From Hirudo medicinalis (lineage: Eukaryota > Annelida > Clitellata > Hirudinida > Hirudinidae), in contig MPNW01000196.1 in assembly GCA_011800805.1 (NCBI GenBank), positions 195,094-259,093 on the forward strand: a DNA stretch of 64,000 nucleotides, given 5' to 3'. The notes beneath the pieces are model-generated. The model saw nothing but the letters and a program-made list of their open reading frames with translations. It did not search any database and had not been told where the DNA came from. A program made the position numbers and the translations under genes. Of this stretch, positions 1-13,400 are shown piece after piece. Each line of letters opens with the position of its first letter. The stretch's first letter is position 1.

Positions 1-2510
1 AAATAAAATGTCTTCATATTTATTTTACTTTCATTGTTCATTTTTATACTACTAGCTGTAGATATGCATTTAGGAGAAGGTGGGGTAAAATGGGAAATCG
101 CTAAGAAACAGTATTCAGAGCATCAAATCATCCCAGCAGGATTGGCTTTGTTATATCACATGGAAAGATATCACTAAAAATTATTTTCATCAGCAGCGGA
201 GATATTTGTAGGGAGTATATATATTTTGGGATATTTTGCTGACCTAGTTGACCATATTTTTGATTGTAAGATATTGCCCTAATAATTATAAATTAAAAAA
301 ATATCATGTTGGTAAAGTACCTTACTGACACAAGATATAACTTGATCGTAACTTAATTGGGCATTTTCTCGCATGGACTTGTTTTCTGTACCACTACCAA
401 AGGAGCATAATGGGCAAGATGAGATGCTATCTTATATTGAGTAATTTAGTAGTTGTTTAACCGACTAACTAAATTCAAAGCACATCGGAGAAGCTGCGCC
501 CACACCCGACACGACGAAGGGCCACCCGGCATCCGGACGCTTTGCAGATGATTCTAAGTTAAAACCTAAGACAACACTCAGTGCCGCAGGAAGACCCCTT
601 GAACGATGCTGCTTATCTGCTTATCGCAAGTAAAAGAAAATGAACGAACGCAGAAGTGCGGGTCAGGAAATGCTAGCAATGAAGACGTTGTAGCGACAGC
701 GGCATTGACGGCGAAGACGAGTTCGCTACAAAGTTTATTTACAACAACGGCAACAATGCTCCGACTGACAACATAACTGCTGGAGTAGCAGCGTAGCGGG
801 AAGATCAAGAGATAGCCAGTCAGGACAAAGGAGGATGTCTACAAAGGATGCGCGCCTGGTAAGTCATCGCTGATAGGGTTAGGATCAGCACGTGATTATG
901 ATGGATGTGCGATCCTACAACGTCGGGCACTTTTCCCGGAGTCCAGGAACCAGAGAATAACAATGAAGTCATACGTCGAATTTTTCCAAAATATGCTCGA
1001 GGCACCAACGCAAAACCAAAACCATTACAAAAACATCGCAATCCAAGAATCAACATTTACAAGAAAACACTGGGGAAGAGTAAAAATGCATTCAATGTTA
1101 ATAAGTTCATTTGCATAATGAAATCATAGTCAACACAACTGAATTTTTGTTGTCAAATTACAATAAAATCTTATAGACAGACATGAAGCAATTAGTCTCA
1201 AAAATATCAGAAATTACTTTAATTGGAACCTGCTCATATTTTTAAACAGTTACTTATCAGTTGTGGAGTCCCTATTGAACCAACGAAATGCTCTGAACAG
1301 CCAAAAAGCCAATGAGTTTTCCTCCAGTGTTAAAGTATAAGATGCACTCCACACGGAAATGTAGCGTTATTGTCTTAGTAACAACCAAAATGTCTAAAAT
1401 AACATGCAATAAATGCATCCAAAATCGTCCCATAAGAATTGTCTTGAAATTAAAAGATAAAGTTCGCTGAAGTACCGATCAGTTCGTCAAGGTACGTATC
1501 AGTTTGTTGAGTGAAGGACATGGACTCGCTTATCCTGGAATGGTTCTTTCATTAAACTTCCCTTTTGTGCCATGAATAAACCTTTCTTCTTTTTCAACAT
1601 TCCTAATGGAGGGTTTCCTCTTGAATGGGAAAAGCTTGGAAGATTTAACTCGTTTCGTGCACCTTTTTTTTGCCAGAAGAGTCTTCTTTAAGTTAGCATG
1701 ACCTCCAGGTTACGGCAGGTTCAAAGGTTGTTCCGGTGAAATGGCAAAATAGAATATACTAGAAGCGTTCATCATAATCATGAAACTAGCTACTTAATAA
1801 TTTACCTACCACCGAACTATAGGCCATTAAAAAATTTTTAACATGTCATTTTTCCTCTCAATCGGTATAAACATCAATCTACTAAAAATACCACAAAATC
1901 TACCTAACTCACAAAACCCAAACAAAAAACTTGAACAATTTACATGTAACCAGTGGAACCTATGGTCAAAGTGCTCCATTCCAGCTTACGTAAAAAGTCC
2001 TGCAGGCGCACAACTCACCCTAGCAAGACATTATCTTACTTATTTTAAAGACACAACCAACACATGCAGTAATAATTGCCATCTGCTAATAGTTAATGCA
2101 TTAATCAATTGCCATCTTTGATGCCACATGCCTACTAATTCCCAAAAATTCAACTCACAAACATTCATGATACAAAAAAAGCCCTAACCTGTCACGATAT
2201 TAAACGAAAACCAGAACTCGCCATGAGTTTGATACTTCCAGCAAAAATGAACAATCACAGTCAACTGAAGATCTAAAAACGTTACATGATTGCAGACTAC
2301 AGCTTCCTTTAAATTTAACTATGGATATGTTTACTTCATGAACATATCGTAGGTAAACACCAAAATGAATGTCCAGCTTAGGCGATCCACTGCACCTGTC
2401 CATTCGATAATGAATTTTAGTAAGACTAATTGCACAAAACAGAACACAAATAAAGTTTGAGAAAAAACCTTACATGTAACGGTATGTTCAATGACCTGCC
2501 TTGCAGACAA
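1..2510. other. Gene-free AT-rich stretch
   Basis: No reading frame here has a recognisable domain, splice pattern or family signature. The short open frames (up to about 92 codons) are what chance gives in such DNA. Around 480-860 the base composition is less AT-rich, and part of it matches the LTR-like block near 21.3 kb (listed separately). A promoter or distal exon of an unseen gene cannot be excluded. Confidence 0.5.
690..770. repeat. LTR-like repeat block, copy 1
   Basis: About 36 bases at 717-752 (core AGTTCGCTACA, then a TTTATT..ACAACAAC run) match 21288-21325 with only a few differences. The surrounding sequence is less similar, so this is a short surviving patch of a dispersed repeat. 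The composition and the CAA-rich end suggest an LTR or MITE remnant, but no coding part is attached. Confidence 0.35.
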
Positions 2511-2514
2511 CTTC

Positions 2515-3415
2515 CTCCATCTTCTACTTCTTCCTGATTGCCAATATTCTTCTGCTTTCCGGGATTAAATTGCCAGTCTTGCTCAGCTTCTCCAAACACG
2601 TTGCAATCATCTTTCACCTTACCCATCACAACAGTAATCTCAAAACCAGCTTCCTGCTTGAATAATCTTCTCGTTGGTAGTAGGGGCTCAACCACGAAGT
2701 GGGAACTCCTAGCTGACCAACTTGATCCATCCCTGACTTCTTCCCGATTCCCAATATAACTTAGTTTCTCCTTTCTGGGATTGAATTGCCAGTCTTGATC
2801 AGATCTTCCAAAAATACTTGTTGTAAACATCTTTCATCTTACCCATCACAACAGTAATCTCAAAACCAGCTTCCTGTTTGAATAATCTTCTTGTTGGCAG
2901 TAGGGGCTCAACCACGAAGTGGGAACTCCTAGCTGACCAACTTGATCCATCCCTGACTTCTTCCCGATTCCCAATATAACGTAGTTTCTCCTTTCTGGGA
3001 TTAAATTGCCAGTCTTGATCAGATCCTCCAAACTTCATCTTTCACCTTGCCCATCACAACAGTAATCTCGAAACAGGTCTTCTGCTTGAATAAACTTCTC
3101 GTTGGTAGTAGGGGCTCAACCACGAAGTGGGAACTCCTAGCTGACCAACTTGATCCATCCTGATTCCTGATCCCCAATATAATGTCGTTTCTGCTTTCCG
3201 GGATTAAATTTCCAGTCTTGCTCAGCTCCTCCAAACATGTTGCAAGTATCTTTCACCTTTCCCATCACAACAGTAACCTCAAAACAGGTCTTCTGCTTGA
3301 ATAATCTTCTCGTTGGTAGTAGGGGCTCAACCACGAAGTGGGAACTCCCAGCTGACCAACTTGATCCAACTCGGACTTCCTCCTAATTCACCAAACGACA
3401 TAACTTCTGCTTCCT
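2515..3415. repeat. ~211-bp tandem repeat, about 4.2 copies
   Basis: The anchor CATCACAACAGTAA starts at 2624, 2844, 3052 and 3263 (the last with one change), giving periods of 220, 208 and 211 bp. A partial unit precedes the first anchor. Units differ by small indels and substitutions. On the minus strand every unit reads as similar peptide (EITVVMGKVKD, DQDWQFNP, SSWSARSSHFVVEPLLPTR), but because the period is not a multiple of three the frame changes between units. No transposase, RT or splice structure is attached. This is either a long-unit minisatellite or the remains of an amplified exon. Confidence 0.8.
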
Positions 3416-3419
3416 GGTT

Positions 3420-5250
3420 GATGTGTGACCGATCATTGCCTATATGACATAAAATTCGACATAAAATTGTTTTACACTGGAAAAACGAATAGATTGCATA
3501 CTGCCTTTGATAATTTACCTTCTAGTTATTTAATAAAAGTAAGTTGACCACTAAGATGACATTTTTCACATAGACGACAGATCTTACAAGTTATATCTAT
3601 TGAGGATTTTGATTGTGAAAAATAAAACTTGAAAAATAAATCTATTATATCTTAAAGCTGAAGTCTGAAATTCGTCTCATCATAATTTCTTTAGCCTAGA
3701 GCGTATTAAAAGCGACCTTAACTTTCACTCGCACTATTGCTGAATTTTCTCAACCCGAAATATGTGAATGCTTGAATTTAATTTTAAATCATATCCAGGT
3801 GTATAAAAGTTGCAATGAGAAGCCAAAATAATCACAACCTGACTCACGAAATAAGGCGAAGAGTCATCAGCAGAAGAGGTCCTCCTCATCAGAAAACAGG
3901 CTGGTATTTGAATTGGCGTCCCAACGCTTCGTCTGGTTTTTATACGAATTCCTAGGTTACGAAATCATTCCGAGGTTAACGCATCTGAAAATCTGAACTC
4001 TTTTGTTTTAGAACATTCTTTTTCATAAAGTACGCAGATAATAAAGGTTTTAATCAATTAATGTATGTGCACATTATTTTGTTGCATTTTCGTCAACCTA
4101 ATGGCATTTTGGTCGAGTTATAACATCGAACTATTTTCCCTCGAATCATCTCGTATAGCTATGATGGCGTCATTTGGCCGTAAGTAGTTCCAAACACGAA
4201 TTGCGTTTTAAATCTAGTAATAACAAAATTTATAGATTCCACTAATGCATAATTGATAAACCTTCGGCAAATTGAAACTTTTTGAAAAAAATTGAAACTG
4301 ATAATTTCCAACACAAAATGTAGTCATCTGCTTTGATTTGCTCTCTTAAATGGCTTGGCGCTTCGATATAATCTTGAAATATTCCTTTGAAATAATTATT
4401 TCAAATCACCTAAAATACTTTACCCAAATTTCAAGAACGAATTTCACTTTATCAAATTAATTTGAAACCAACTAACGGGTCTGTTACTAAGTCAACTCGA
4501 CAAATTAGTTTTAAAAAAAAACTACAAAATTAATTGCAAGAATTGTTATTAATATTCATTAAGAACTTGCAAGTTCCTCAAGATTTTATGCTGTCATGCA
4601 ATGATGGATCAAAAGGATTGACAAACTTGACAAGCGCATAACTGCTGGGACGAGGTTTCGGGTAAGTTTTGGAGTAGACAAATAGATCATTGATCGGATG
4701 AAAAGTTTCATCACTTTAAGGTGATCTAACAGGTTTTTTCATGTAAATTAAAAAGAATTTAATGGCATAAACTTTTGAAAATTTAAATTTTGGTCACTTA
4801 AACACTTAGGTAGAGGTGGGACACTAGAATCATTATTTAGAATCTCCAAGATAGTGTGTTCGTAATTGATAATTGGAAGAAAATGCATTTTTCTAGCATT
4901 AACTTTAGTAATACTAATTTGCGATAAATAATTTGCAATTTCTCAGAGACTGTGGGAAATTAATTTACATCGCTTATATTATATAGATGATGGAGATTAT
5001 AACGAACTTAAAGTAATCATGTCAATCTTAATATCGAAAAAAATCTATAAAATTAAGATAAATGGAATTTTAACAGGTTCTACAGACGAATTAACTCTTA
5101 ATGTTTTCTTATGGGTGCATGAAGAGATCCCTCGTTTGATTAGTAATTAACCAAAAAATAAAGAAATAAAGTATTTACCCAGCAATCACGACTCCAGTAC
5201 CAATACCAATAATGGACCAGTGTCGAGCCAAAAATAATTTATTTAATTAA
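3420..5250. other. AT-rich intergenic stretch, nothing recognised
   Basis: I see no domain, RNA gene or repeat family between the tandem repeat and the segment before the first N gap. Only short chance frames are present. Confidence 0.5.
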
Positions 5251-5702
5251 ATGATTCGAACTACTTGCAGCTTATTTCTAGGTTCACATCCGCTCGTGTC
5301 CAACTTAGGTGGCAGGCATGATCTCACGTTTCATTTTCTTCGCTCTCAACTTTATAAATTTAAAAAAAGAATTCAATCTGCAAAGCAAGACAACTATGAT
5401 TGGTACAAGAGCCAGGGAAAGACCGAAGACAACGATAACGATTCAGAGTATGACTAGAGTGGCGTATGTTCAAACAGAACTTCAAGAGCACTAATATTTC
5501 TTGAGATGGCGACCAGAGGAATGAGAAAAAGCGGCGCGCCGAGGATGACGACTGCCAGATCTTCTACCACAACATTGATGAAATCGAAAATCCTTGCAGA
5601 CTTCAGCTCTTTGGAGTGACTGTATAAGCCTGCGATCGGGTTTCATGGACAAATTCAAACTCATTAGCATATCGTATGCTATTGGTCCACGTAGAGCAGT
5701 AC
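5251..5702. other. Unassigned coding-like segment before the gap
   Basis: The plus strand has a 68-codon frame (5251-5457) ending in a Lys/Asp-rich tail. The minus strand has two strongly hydrophobic frames: one over about 5470-5640 containing VVILGAPLFLIPLVAI, another over about 5310-5450 containing LSLALVPIIVVLL followed by a Lys/Arg-rich stretch. Both hydrophobic frames look like membrane segments with a basic flank, but each has a stop just upstream and no convincing acceptor. The rest may lie in the N gap. I cannot choose a strand or name a family. Confidence 0.25.
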
Positions 5703-6007
5703 NNNNNNNNNNNNNNNNNNNNNNNNNNNNNNNNNNNNNNNNNNNNNNNNNNNNNNNNNNNNNNNNNNNNNNNNNNNNNNNNNNNNNNNNNNNNNNNNNN
5801 NNNNNNNNNNNNNNNNNNNNNNNNNNNNNNNNNNNNNNNNNNNNNNNNNNNNNNNNNNNNNNNNNNNNNNNNNNNNNNNNNNNNNNNNNNNNNNNNNNNN
5901 NNNNNNNNNNNNNNNNNNNNNNNNNNNNNNNNNNNNNNNNNNNNNNNNNNNNNNNNNNNNNNNNNNNNNNNNNNNNNNNNNNNNNNNNNNNNNNNNNNNN
6001 NNNNNNN
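5703..6007. other. Assembly gap (305 N)
   Basis: A run of 305 undetermined bases. The sequence resuming at 6008 is the 3' end of a LINE family that also borders the second N gap, so the gap probably hides a repeat copy. Confidence 0.99.
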
Positions 6008-6047
6008 GCGCCTCTGACGCTATGCAAATGGCGCATTATAAATTAAC

Positions 6048-6082
<35 letters not shown>
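6008..6082 (+). mobile_element. LINE 3' terminus with (ATT)n tail
   Basis: The bases after the gap match, in inverse orientation, 36238-36291, where they follow an RT-containing LINE. The shared end reads GACGCTATGCAAATGGCGC and then runs into an ATT microsatellite. A third, diverged copy of this end lies near 7250. Only the last few dozen bases of the element are visible here. Confidence 0.6.
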
Positions 6083-6086
<4 letters not shown>

Positions 6087-6984
6087 CAATTTCTCTTCCT
6101 TTAATTAAAGAGGCATCGCCATTCGGTAACGGAGGCCTTTAACACACTCTCTATTGGGCCTGCCATATGTTTGTACATCAGAAGACAAAGCTAGGGCTTA
6201 AACGTAATGCTTTTCAAATCTCGCCAAAAGCAGTCATGTAGTCACTAAATATTTTAAATATGTTAATAATAGATAATATAATAGATGCAGGATTCAAAGT
6301 ATAAGTTTTGAGCACTATAGAGTTTAATCTAGCAAATTTGTTAATTGTTACAGTCTAAAAAGAGTCCGAATGCTTCCAAGAGTTCTGTCTTTGTCTTTTA
6401 GTCTGTCTTTCATGCTGATGTGCCTAAAATGATGTGTTCCAACTTCTTTCAAAGTATTCACGAAATATTTTCAAATGTCAAATTACAACCTTCCTCGCTG
6501 AAACTTCTCTTTAAAGGATGATCGCTGTTGTTGCTCTTATTAAAGACTTCCTGCATAAGCAACAACAATTTAAGTATCTGTTATTTCTTTTAATTTTTAT
6601 TTTTCATTATAAATACCTTTAAATTAACCCCATCATTAACTTTCCCTCGGACAGAATTTAAATCTTTAGCCAAAGGTAGAATAAAAATAGCATCAAGCGG
6701 CATCAAGCACAAAATATGTACATATTCTCACGAAATGATAAAATATTTTTTGTACTGAGCTGAACAAAAACACGCTCACACAAAAAACTAGTTTATAAGG
6801 GATGTGCAACCGAAAAAACAAGCTCAAGGTTTAGTCTTGATTCTTTAGGGATTTAAAAAAATTTTTCTTATTTATTTTTTATTTTATTTTATTGAGCCGA
6901 ACAAGTAAATATGCACATTAAACATCAACAGAAAAGTAAAATGCCATCCCGCTAACAAATTGCAACGAATTATCTGAATGGATG
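6083..6984. other. Gene-free stretch downstream of the RhoGEF gene
   Basis: No gene is seen. The part nearest 6985 should hold the 3' UTR of the minus-strand RhoGEF gene. Confidence 0.5.
6871..6876 (-). promoter_or_regulatory. Candidate poly(A) signal, RhoGEF gene
   Basis: Minus-strand AATAAA about 110 bases beyond the proposed stop codon at 6985-6987. Its position supports 6985-7124 as the terminal exon, though the AT-rich context makes chance hexamers common. Confidence 0.4.
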
Positions 6985-7281
6985 TCATTCAAAACCAACC
7001 AAAACATCTTTGAACTTGACGTGCAGATAGTTGCTCCACTCCCTCAGTTGTTTTGGTGACATGGAAGTGACTTTCGAGGAGGAGGCTACAAATTTACAAA
7101 AGGATTTCGGGGGAAGCAACATAGCTCGGTAATTTAGTGCAATGCGAATAAGTTAAGCAATTATTACAAATTCTATATTATATTTTTGTTCTTAATTAAT
7201 GAATCGCTTGTAGTATGTTAGGGTGACTGACAAACTTTTATAATATAACTAACGCTATGCACATGGCGCCTTACAGCTATA

Positions 7282-7318
<37 letters not shown>

Positions 7319-7376
7319 CCATTACCATTATCATTATCATTATCATTAATTATTATTATCATTATCATTATCATTA

Positions 7377-7407
<31 letters not shown>

Positions 7408-10400
7408 CATAATTCACCATCATATCACTATCATTAAAGGTTATTTGTGTAACTCAGCTATAGGTGCTAGCCAATTTTATAACAGTACTTTATGATATTT
7501 TGAACTAAATTAAATTTGCAAAATTGTTTTTTTATTCTAAAAAATAACTTACAGTTTTCAGCGAGAAATATTCCGAGTGCTTCAATGAAATGATTGAACT
7601 CCAAGTACATGGAGTAAAGGGCATCTGAGGAGGTTGTCTCCAGTGCACCGTCCATAAGATTGTCGACACTTTTAACAGCGAGCCTTAGGTTAGCTAGCGG
7701 AGAAGTTCGGAATACGTCATCTTCGCCCTCCGAAATTTTATCGGTCTTTGAACCAATGCGCAAGTCTGGGGTTGAGTCAATCATGATTCTTTGGTCCATA
7801 TCCCCCTTAAAGAGTCCAATGTACATTCAGTTCAATAGGTGAATTCAAGCAGACCACGCCTTTGTTAAGTAGCGCTAACAGCAGCTAAACTAATCTTGAA
7901 GAACAACCTATCAGAAAGTTATGTAAAATGTTTCGTGGAGGACAGCTACTGAACCTCAACAAGTTTCTAATTAAATTGGCTAAAAATTCTAAGAAACTTT
8001 CTCAAAACTGACCATGAAAGAGCCCCATTCAGACAAATCAAGACTCAATTCTCTGTTGATTTCACAACCTAGACAGAATGTCAGTTTATCACTGAACTAA
8101 TTATTACACAATCGATTAATACTATCATACAGGTAAAGCAGCAATAATTTCGCTGGCTCTGGAGCAGATTACATACCTCTTCCATTCTTTGCAAGGGAAA
8201 GATTTTCGCTTTCCGAAGCCGCATCATTTGGAACGATGGTTTTCCTTCAAACAAAGACATTAAATTGAATAGTTTATTCCTAGCTACCCACCTTTATTCC
8301 TCAGCTGAGCACTGAGAAAAATATATTCAATATATTCATTAAACACAAGTCTCTGATGGGAAATTGTTGTTCTTTCACTATATAATTTCGCTATATATAT
8401 AATTTAACTAAAAATTCAACCATGATTCAAAGACAGAAACTTTCTATTTGTTCATATTTAAAAAAATTTGTGCCACATTTTCCTCAAATTCACACTATCC
8501 CAAGAAAGAGAATGGCTACCAATGTGATCTTTGAACTAACTTTTGGTTTAATTTCTGCCTTTTGGATTCTACGCCAAAGTAAAACGAAGCTTTGTACTTC
8601 TTGTCTTTCAGCGTCTGAGTTGCTTTGGTGAGATATTTGAGCCACCTGAGTATGTAATGAGTATAAATGTAAAGACATTTTAAAGGCTTTAATAGGTAAG
8701 ACGGTAGAAAATGATCACATGCAATTCATAAATGGATAACTGACAAGAAGAATTGTTAATGACTACAAAGTAGCCAAAGGCTAAAATTAAACTGAGCCTG
8801 GTTAGCTCTTTCATGAGTCTCTTTATTTCTTAAAGCGAGCAAGCCCTATATAATATCTAAATTATATCTATGATGAAATCATAATGAAAGCCATAAGATA
8901 TAAAAAAAAATGATAATCTAAATTTTAATTTAATACATGTGATGACACCATGTTGTCAAACAACACTCCAGGACAAATGACTTCAAACACGAGTTCAGGG
9001 AGAAAATCAATAATTTTATTCCGGTGTGTCATTCAAATGTCCCTAAGTCATTCAATTCAATCGCTTTGATCAATGGCAAGCTAAGGTTTAAATTTTGTAA
9101 ATTTACAAAATAATAAGAGCTCACTGATTTATTTCTTGGGGAGTGTCTGCAGAGAGGGAGTAGATTTGTGGCCCATGGTTTGAGGTACTGATAAGGAAGA
9201 GAGACCTTTTGTCTGAATGATAATGAAGACTATTTAGGTCATGAGAATTAGTTTTAATGGTTTATTGATATAATAATCTTAGTTAAAACTAAGTCAATCT
9301 AAATTCAAATAAAAACCACACTCGCCCAATTTCCCCCCGGCACCTGAACGTTGTTTTAATACAATATCAACTTGAGTTTTTTTTGTCATTACCGTCCATT
9401 TAAAGAAATAACCAAAACTTGTATAAATCATGGGCAACGTTAATCATTCCTTTCAATGTGGAGATAAATTTAATAATTTAATAATTTGTATTTGTTCTCA
9501 AGGCAGTGTTTTAATGTTTTTCTTCTTAAAACTCAAATCGCTTGCTCATCACGTCAGTCAAAAACTGAATTATTAAGTATTTAGTATTTTTATACACATT
9601 TTTGAGTAACAAATATCGTTACAATAACCCTACCACTTGACCTACCATTTGCGACAGGCTTGAAAATGAGGTCAGAAAGTAGAATTATGGGGCTGTGAGT
9701 GGTTCTAGTGTCCTCTTTCCCTTCTGTTATAAGTGTACTGTGGTAGGATAGAATGAGGCTATGAGTTACTCTCTGGTTGAGAGGGCGGGTCAACGTCTCG
9801 AAGAGCTGACTGGACTGCTGATGCTGTTGCTGGAGCAGGATGATCATTTCCTCCAGGAGGACCACGTGCATGGAAATGGAAAACATGCTATTCACCTGCC
9901 ACTTCAATGGCCCTTCAAACATCAACTTGTGATTTGTCAGATCCAGAGACTGAAACATGAAAAAACTTAATATTTTAAAGCTATTGAATCAAATTGTTTG
10001 AAGTCCATCTAAATCAAAGACTTAAAAAAATATTTGGCACAACAACGATTCATTTTTGACAAGTTATGCTAATATGTTAAAACCATAAATTCTGGAATTC
10101 AATGTGTAAAAAATACGGTTCACCTTATAAATGTCAAGGTAGGGCATGTTACTGTTAACTTTCTCAACTGGTTTTATGATCAACCTCTTCTGCAGACTGT
10201 GAAGTTTTAAATTTGTCTCAAAGTCGTGCACGGTTCTGTTTACATAGCTAGTGATTTTCTCCACATGCCACAGTACATTCTCCAGTGTATCAAGGATGCT
10301 TGGTTTGCAATCTGCAGAGGGAATGGCACTTCAGTTTATAAAAAATTTATGTGAATAATTTCGTATTTCAATAAAATTACATTTCATTGCTTTATTACAA

Positions 10401-13400
10401 TCATTACATTTTGTGAAATAATCACAGATAACAAAAATTACATCGCCTTATTACTGAAATAGATCCTCAAATAATCCATTGTAGTGTGTCTGGTTTTAGA
10501 ATAACTTCAACCTTCACGAGTCATGAACACCTGATGCGAAAGTGCTATATATAGCGGCATCATAAATAATTACGTCATTACTTAATGCTGAATCACGACA
10601 AGTGAAAAACCACATCCATTTAGTGAAAGAGAGATTTTATACCACTTCCTCAACCTAAAACAATTTTTTAGAAATAACCGTTCGTTTTGTCTACATTATT
10701 TTCAATAAGAAACTAATGAAATTGATTGATTGATTGATTGATTAAGATCAGACTAACTAAATTTTCTAGCGTCTTGGTAATGTATATGGTTAAAGAAGGT
10801 TATAAGCAAAAACTTTAATAAGCGACAAGATTTTAAACATATATCAAAATGTGGTGCACTTAGAAACCTGTCAAAATACCTTTGTAAAGAGTTTAAAATG
10901 TACAATATAAAGTTAAAAAAACTGCCTTGAGCAAGTTGGATGAGGTTCCTGATGAGCATAGGGTACTTGCTGATCCTCTGCATGACTTTGGAGAGAAGGT
11001 CTCGGAGACTGAGTCTATTACAGAGGGGGTGATTCATCTTGTCCTTCACAAGAAGCATCTCAATTGTAATCGAGATTAAGTTGATGATGAGACGTAGTTA
11101 TTAGCATTCCAATGTATTAATCAATTTACGTGTTGGTTCAGATGAATCATCGAATATTAACGAGGAACTAGTCATGCGGTTTAACAGTCAAAACTTATAA
11201 TAATGGTTTATTGCTAAAACAACTGCACTGAAAAGATACTTTGATGAAGTTGTCCAGTTCAGGGTCATTGGCCTGCCTCACTTTGAGGACTTTGATGGCA
11301 TAAGATTGTTTTTCAATGAACGCTCCAAATATCTCCTTGCACATTGTTCCCCTTTCACCAGAAAACTGTTAAAATTTAAGTCACGAGAAAGAAATGAATG
11401 ATTACAAAAGCAGTTAGCATCGCAGAAGTTAGATAACATTTTAGTTCTTTCTTTGTTTAAATAAATAAATTAGTGTGTAGCAACACAGAAAATGTATTAA
11501 GTTTATATTAACTATTATTTATGTGAGTTAACATATTCTAACATGTTTGAGGAGAATCTGTGAAATCCTGGATATGCAATCGACGTTCCTTTCGTTTATG
11601 AGGGCTTTGAAGTCATTCTTTAAATCATCTGACGATGGAATGGAAGAAGGATGAATCAAACTTTGCTGGAATTCAGCGCAATAAACAACATCAACAACAT
11701 TAATATTAATAAAAAAATAATAATAATAAAGCTGTGCTATTTATAGTAGCAGTTGCAAATGTGGTCAAATGGTGTTTAACTAACAATCAACTTGTTGAAA
11801 TAAATTTACAAATTATAAATAATTACACTGCATAGTAACATTCCATGGAATGTTAACTTAAAATATAAATTAAAATAAATAACTTAAAATATAAGTATTA
11901 AATTAAATAACAACAATAAGAAAAAAATAATTAACAATAAGAATTTAAACGAATTAAATTGAATTAAACTGAAGCACGAACTGACTGTGTATTGATATGA
12001 CTTCCTGAAGGTTGGGGAAGATGAGGGTCACGAATTCATGAGGGAACTTTTGAAGCATTGGGATGAAGTGAACGTTGTGGAGGATTTTGAGGAACCTCAC
12101 GTGAGCAGTTTCCGATGTGACGAGTTCTAGAAGCAAGAAGACATTTGATACTTTTGATCGAATGCTTAATAAATTGAGAAAAAATTATTTGGAAGCATCA
12201 TTACTTGATTAATTGCAATCCATCCCCGTGTTGATATCAAGGTTTAGCATTACATTTGAAAGTTATCTTTATAAATATATAATTAATTTGATTCTAATAT
12301 TGTCGTAATTCAAAGAACAAAGGCATGATTAAACTTTCATCGAGCTCATTTGAAAACAATTTTTATGCTCAACGACTCAATGAACCTTCAACAGCAGACT
12401 TTTTCTTGAATTCCTTCTTGTCGAGTGTGTTGTTTAAGCACAAGGTGTCCCTCAGTGAAACCTCTTCAATCAAATCAGCATCAGGAAATGGATGAATGGA
12501 GGACGAGGAGAAAGAGCTGCGGAAGCGAAATTGGAAAGGATTTATAGTTCATTAATCTGTGCGTAATAGGCTGGCGAAGCAATATTATATTCTCATTCAA
12601 TACTGTGTCAATACATCCAATGTAGACCAACCTTGTATTAACAGTCTATTAAATCATTGAGGATTTATCTCCCCAATCAATGAATTTTATCAAAAAAATA
12701 AATTAAAAAAGTCGCAATCTACAATTCACAACTTCATGCAATTTAACAAAACAAATGAGTTGTACCCGATGGTTTGACTCAAATCGAATGGTAAAGTCGA
12801 TGAAGACACTGGGGAACCAGGCGCTCCTTCAAAACCATCTGCTGCAAATTGCACAATAACAAATCCACTATTTATTAATTCAAATTCTTTGATAACAGAA
12901 TTAAGAATTTGTAACTCATGAAAGACGTGTTTTATTCTATCTATAAGCTGTAGCACAAAGGATAACTCCTAGCCAAAAAAACTGTGCAAAAGTTGCACGT
13001 CCAAGCAAAAATAAAAAAGACAAATTGACACGTAAATAACAAATATATAAAAACACAATTTCGTCTCCAACAAATTGATCCAACAGATTCTTGAAACTTG
13101 AAGCGTTTTTAAACTTAAGAATAGATTAATAGTAAAGGACACGTTGAGCACATTAAGAGCTTAGTATCAAATTTAGGGAGTACAAGAAAAGATTAAAAAT
13201 GGAAAATAAAATTCTCCCAAAACATTCACTTTGTCGTCCATTGGAGAGCCCAGGAACATTAGCCAGATAGTGAATCGTCTTCAGCTGAGTATTCTTGACA
13301 AGTTTCTCGAGAGGCTTGCCAGATCCCGGTATCCCTGAAGTGATTTTCATTGGAAAAGAAGCAGAGCTTATTAATGATGTTGTGAGGATCTTGAGTTGTG

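Noticed and set aside
2426..2830. 134-codon minus-strand frame as a gene
   Set aside because: It is one and a half tandem-repeat units; neighbouring units read in other frames, with no start or splice context.
2515..3415. CRISPR-like regular repeats
   Set aside because: Units are about 211 bp and contiguous, without short repeats separated by unique spacers, and the DNA is animal nuclear.
5491..6046. Long frames across the first N gap
   Set aside because: Most of their length is undetermined bases, so the open frame is an artefact.
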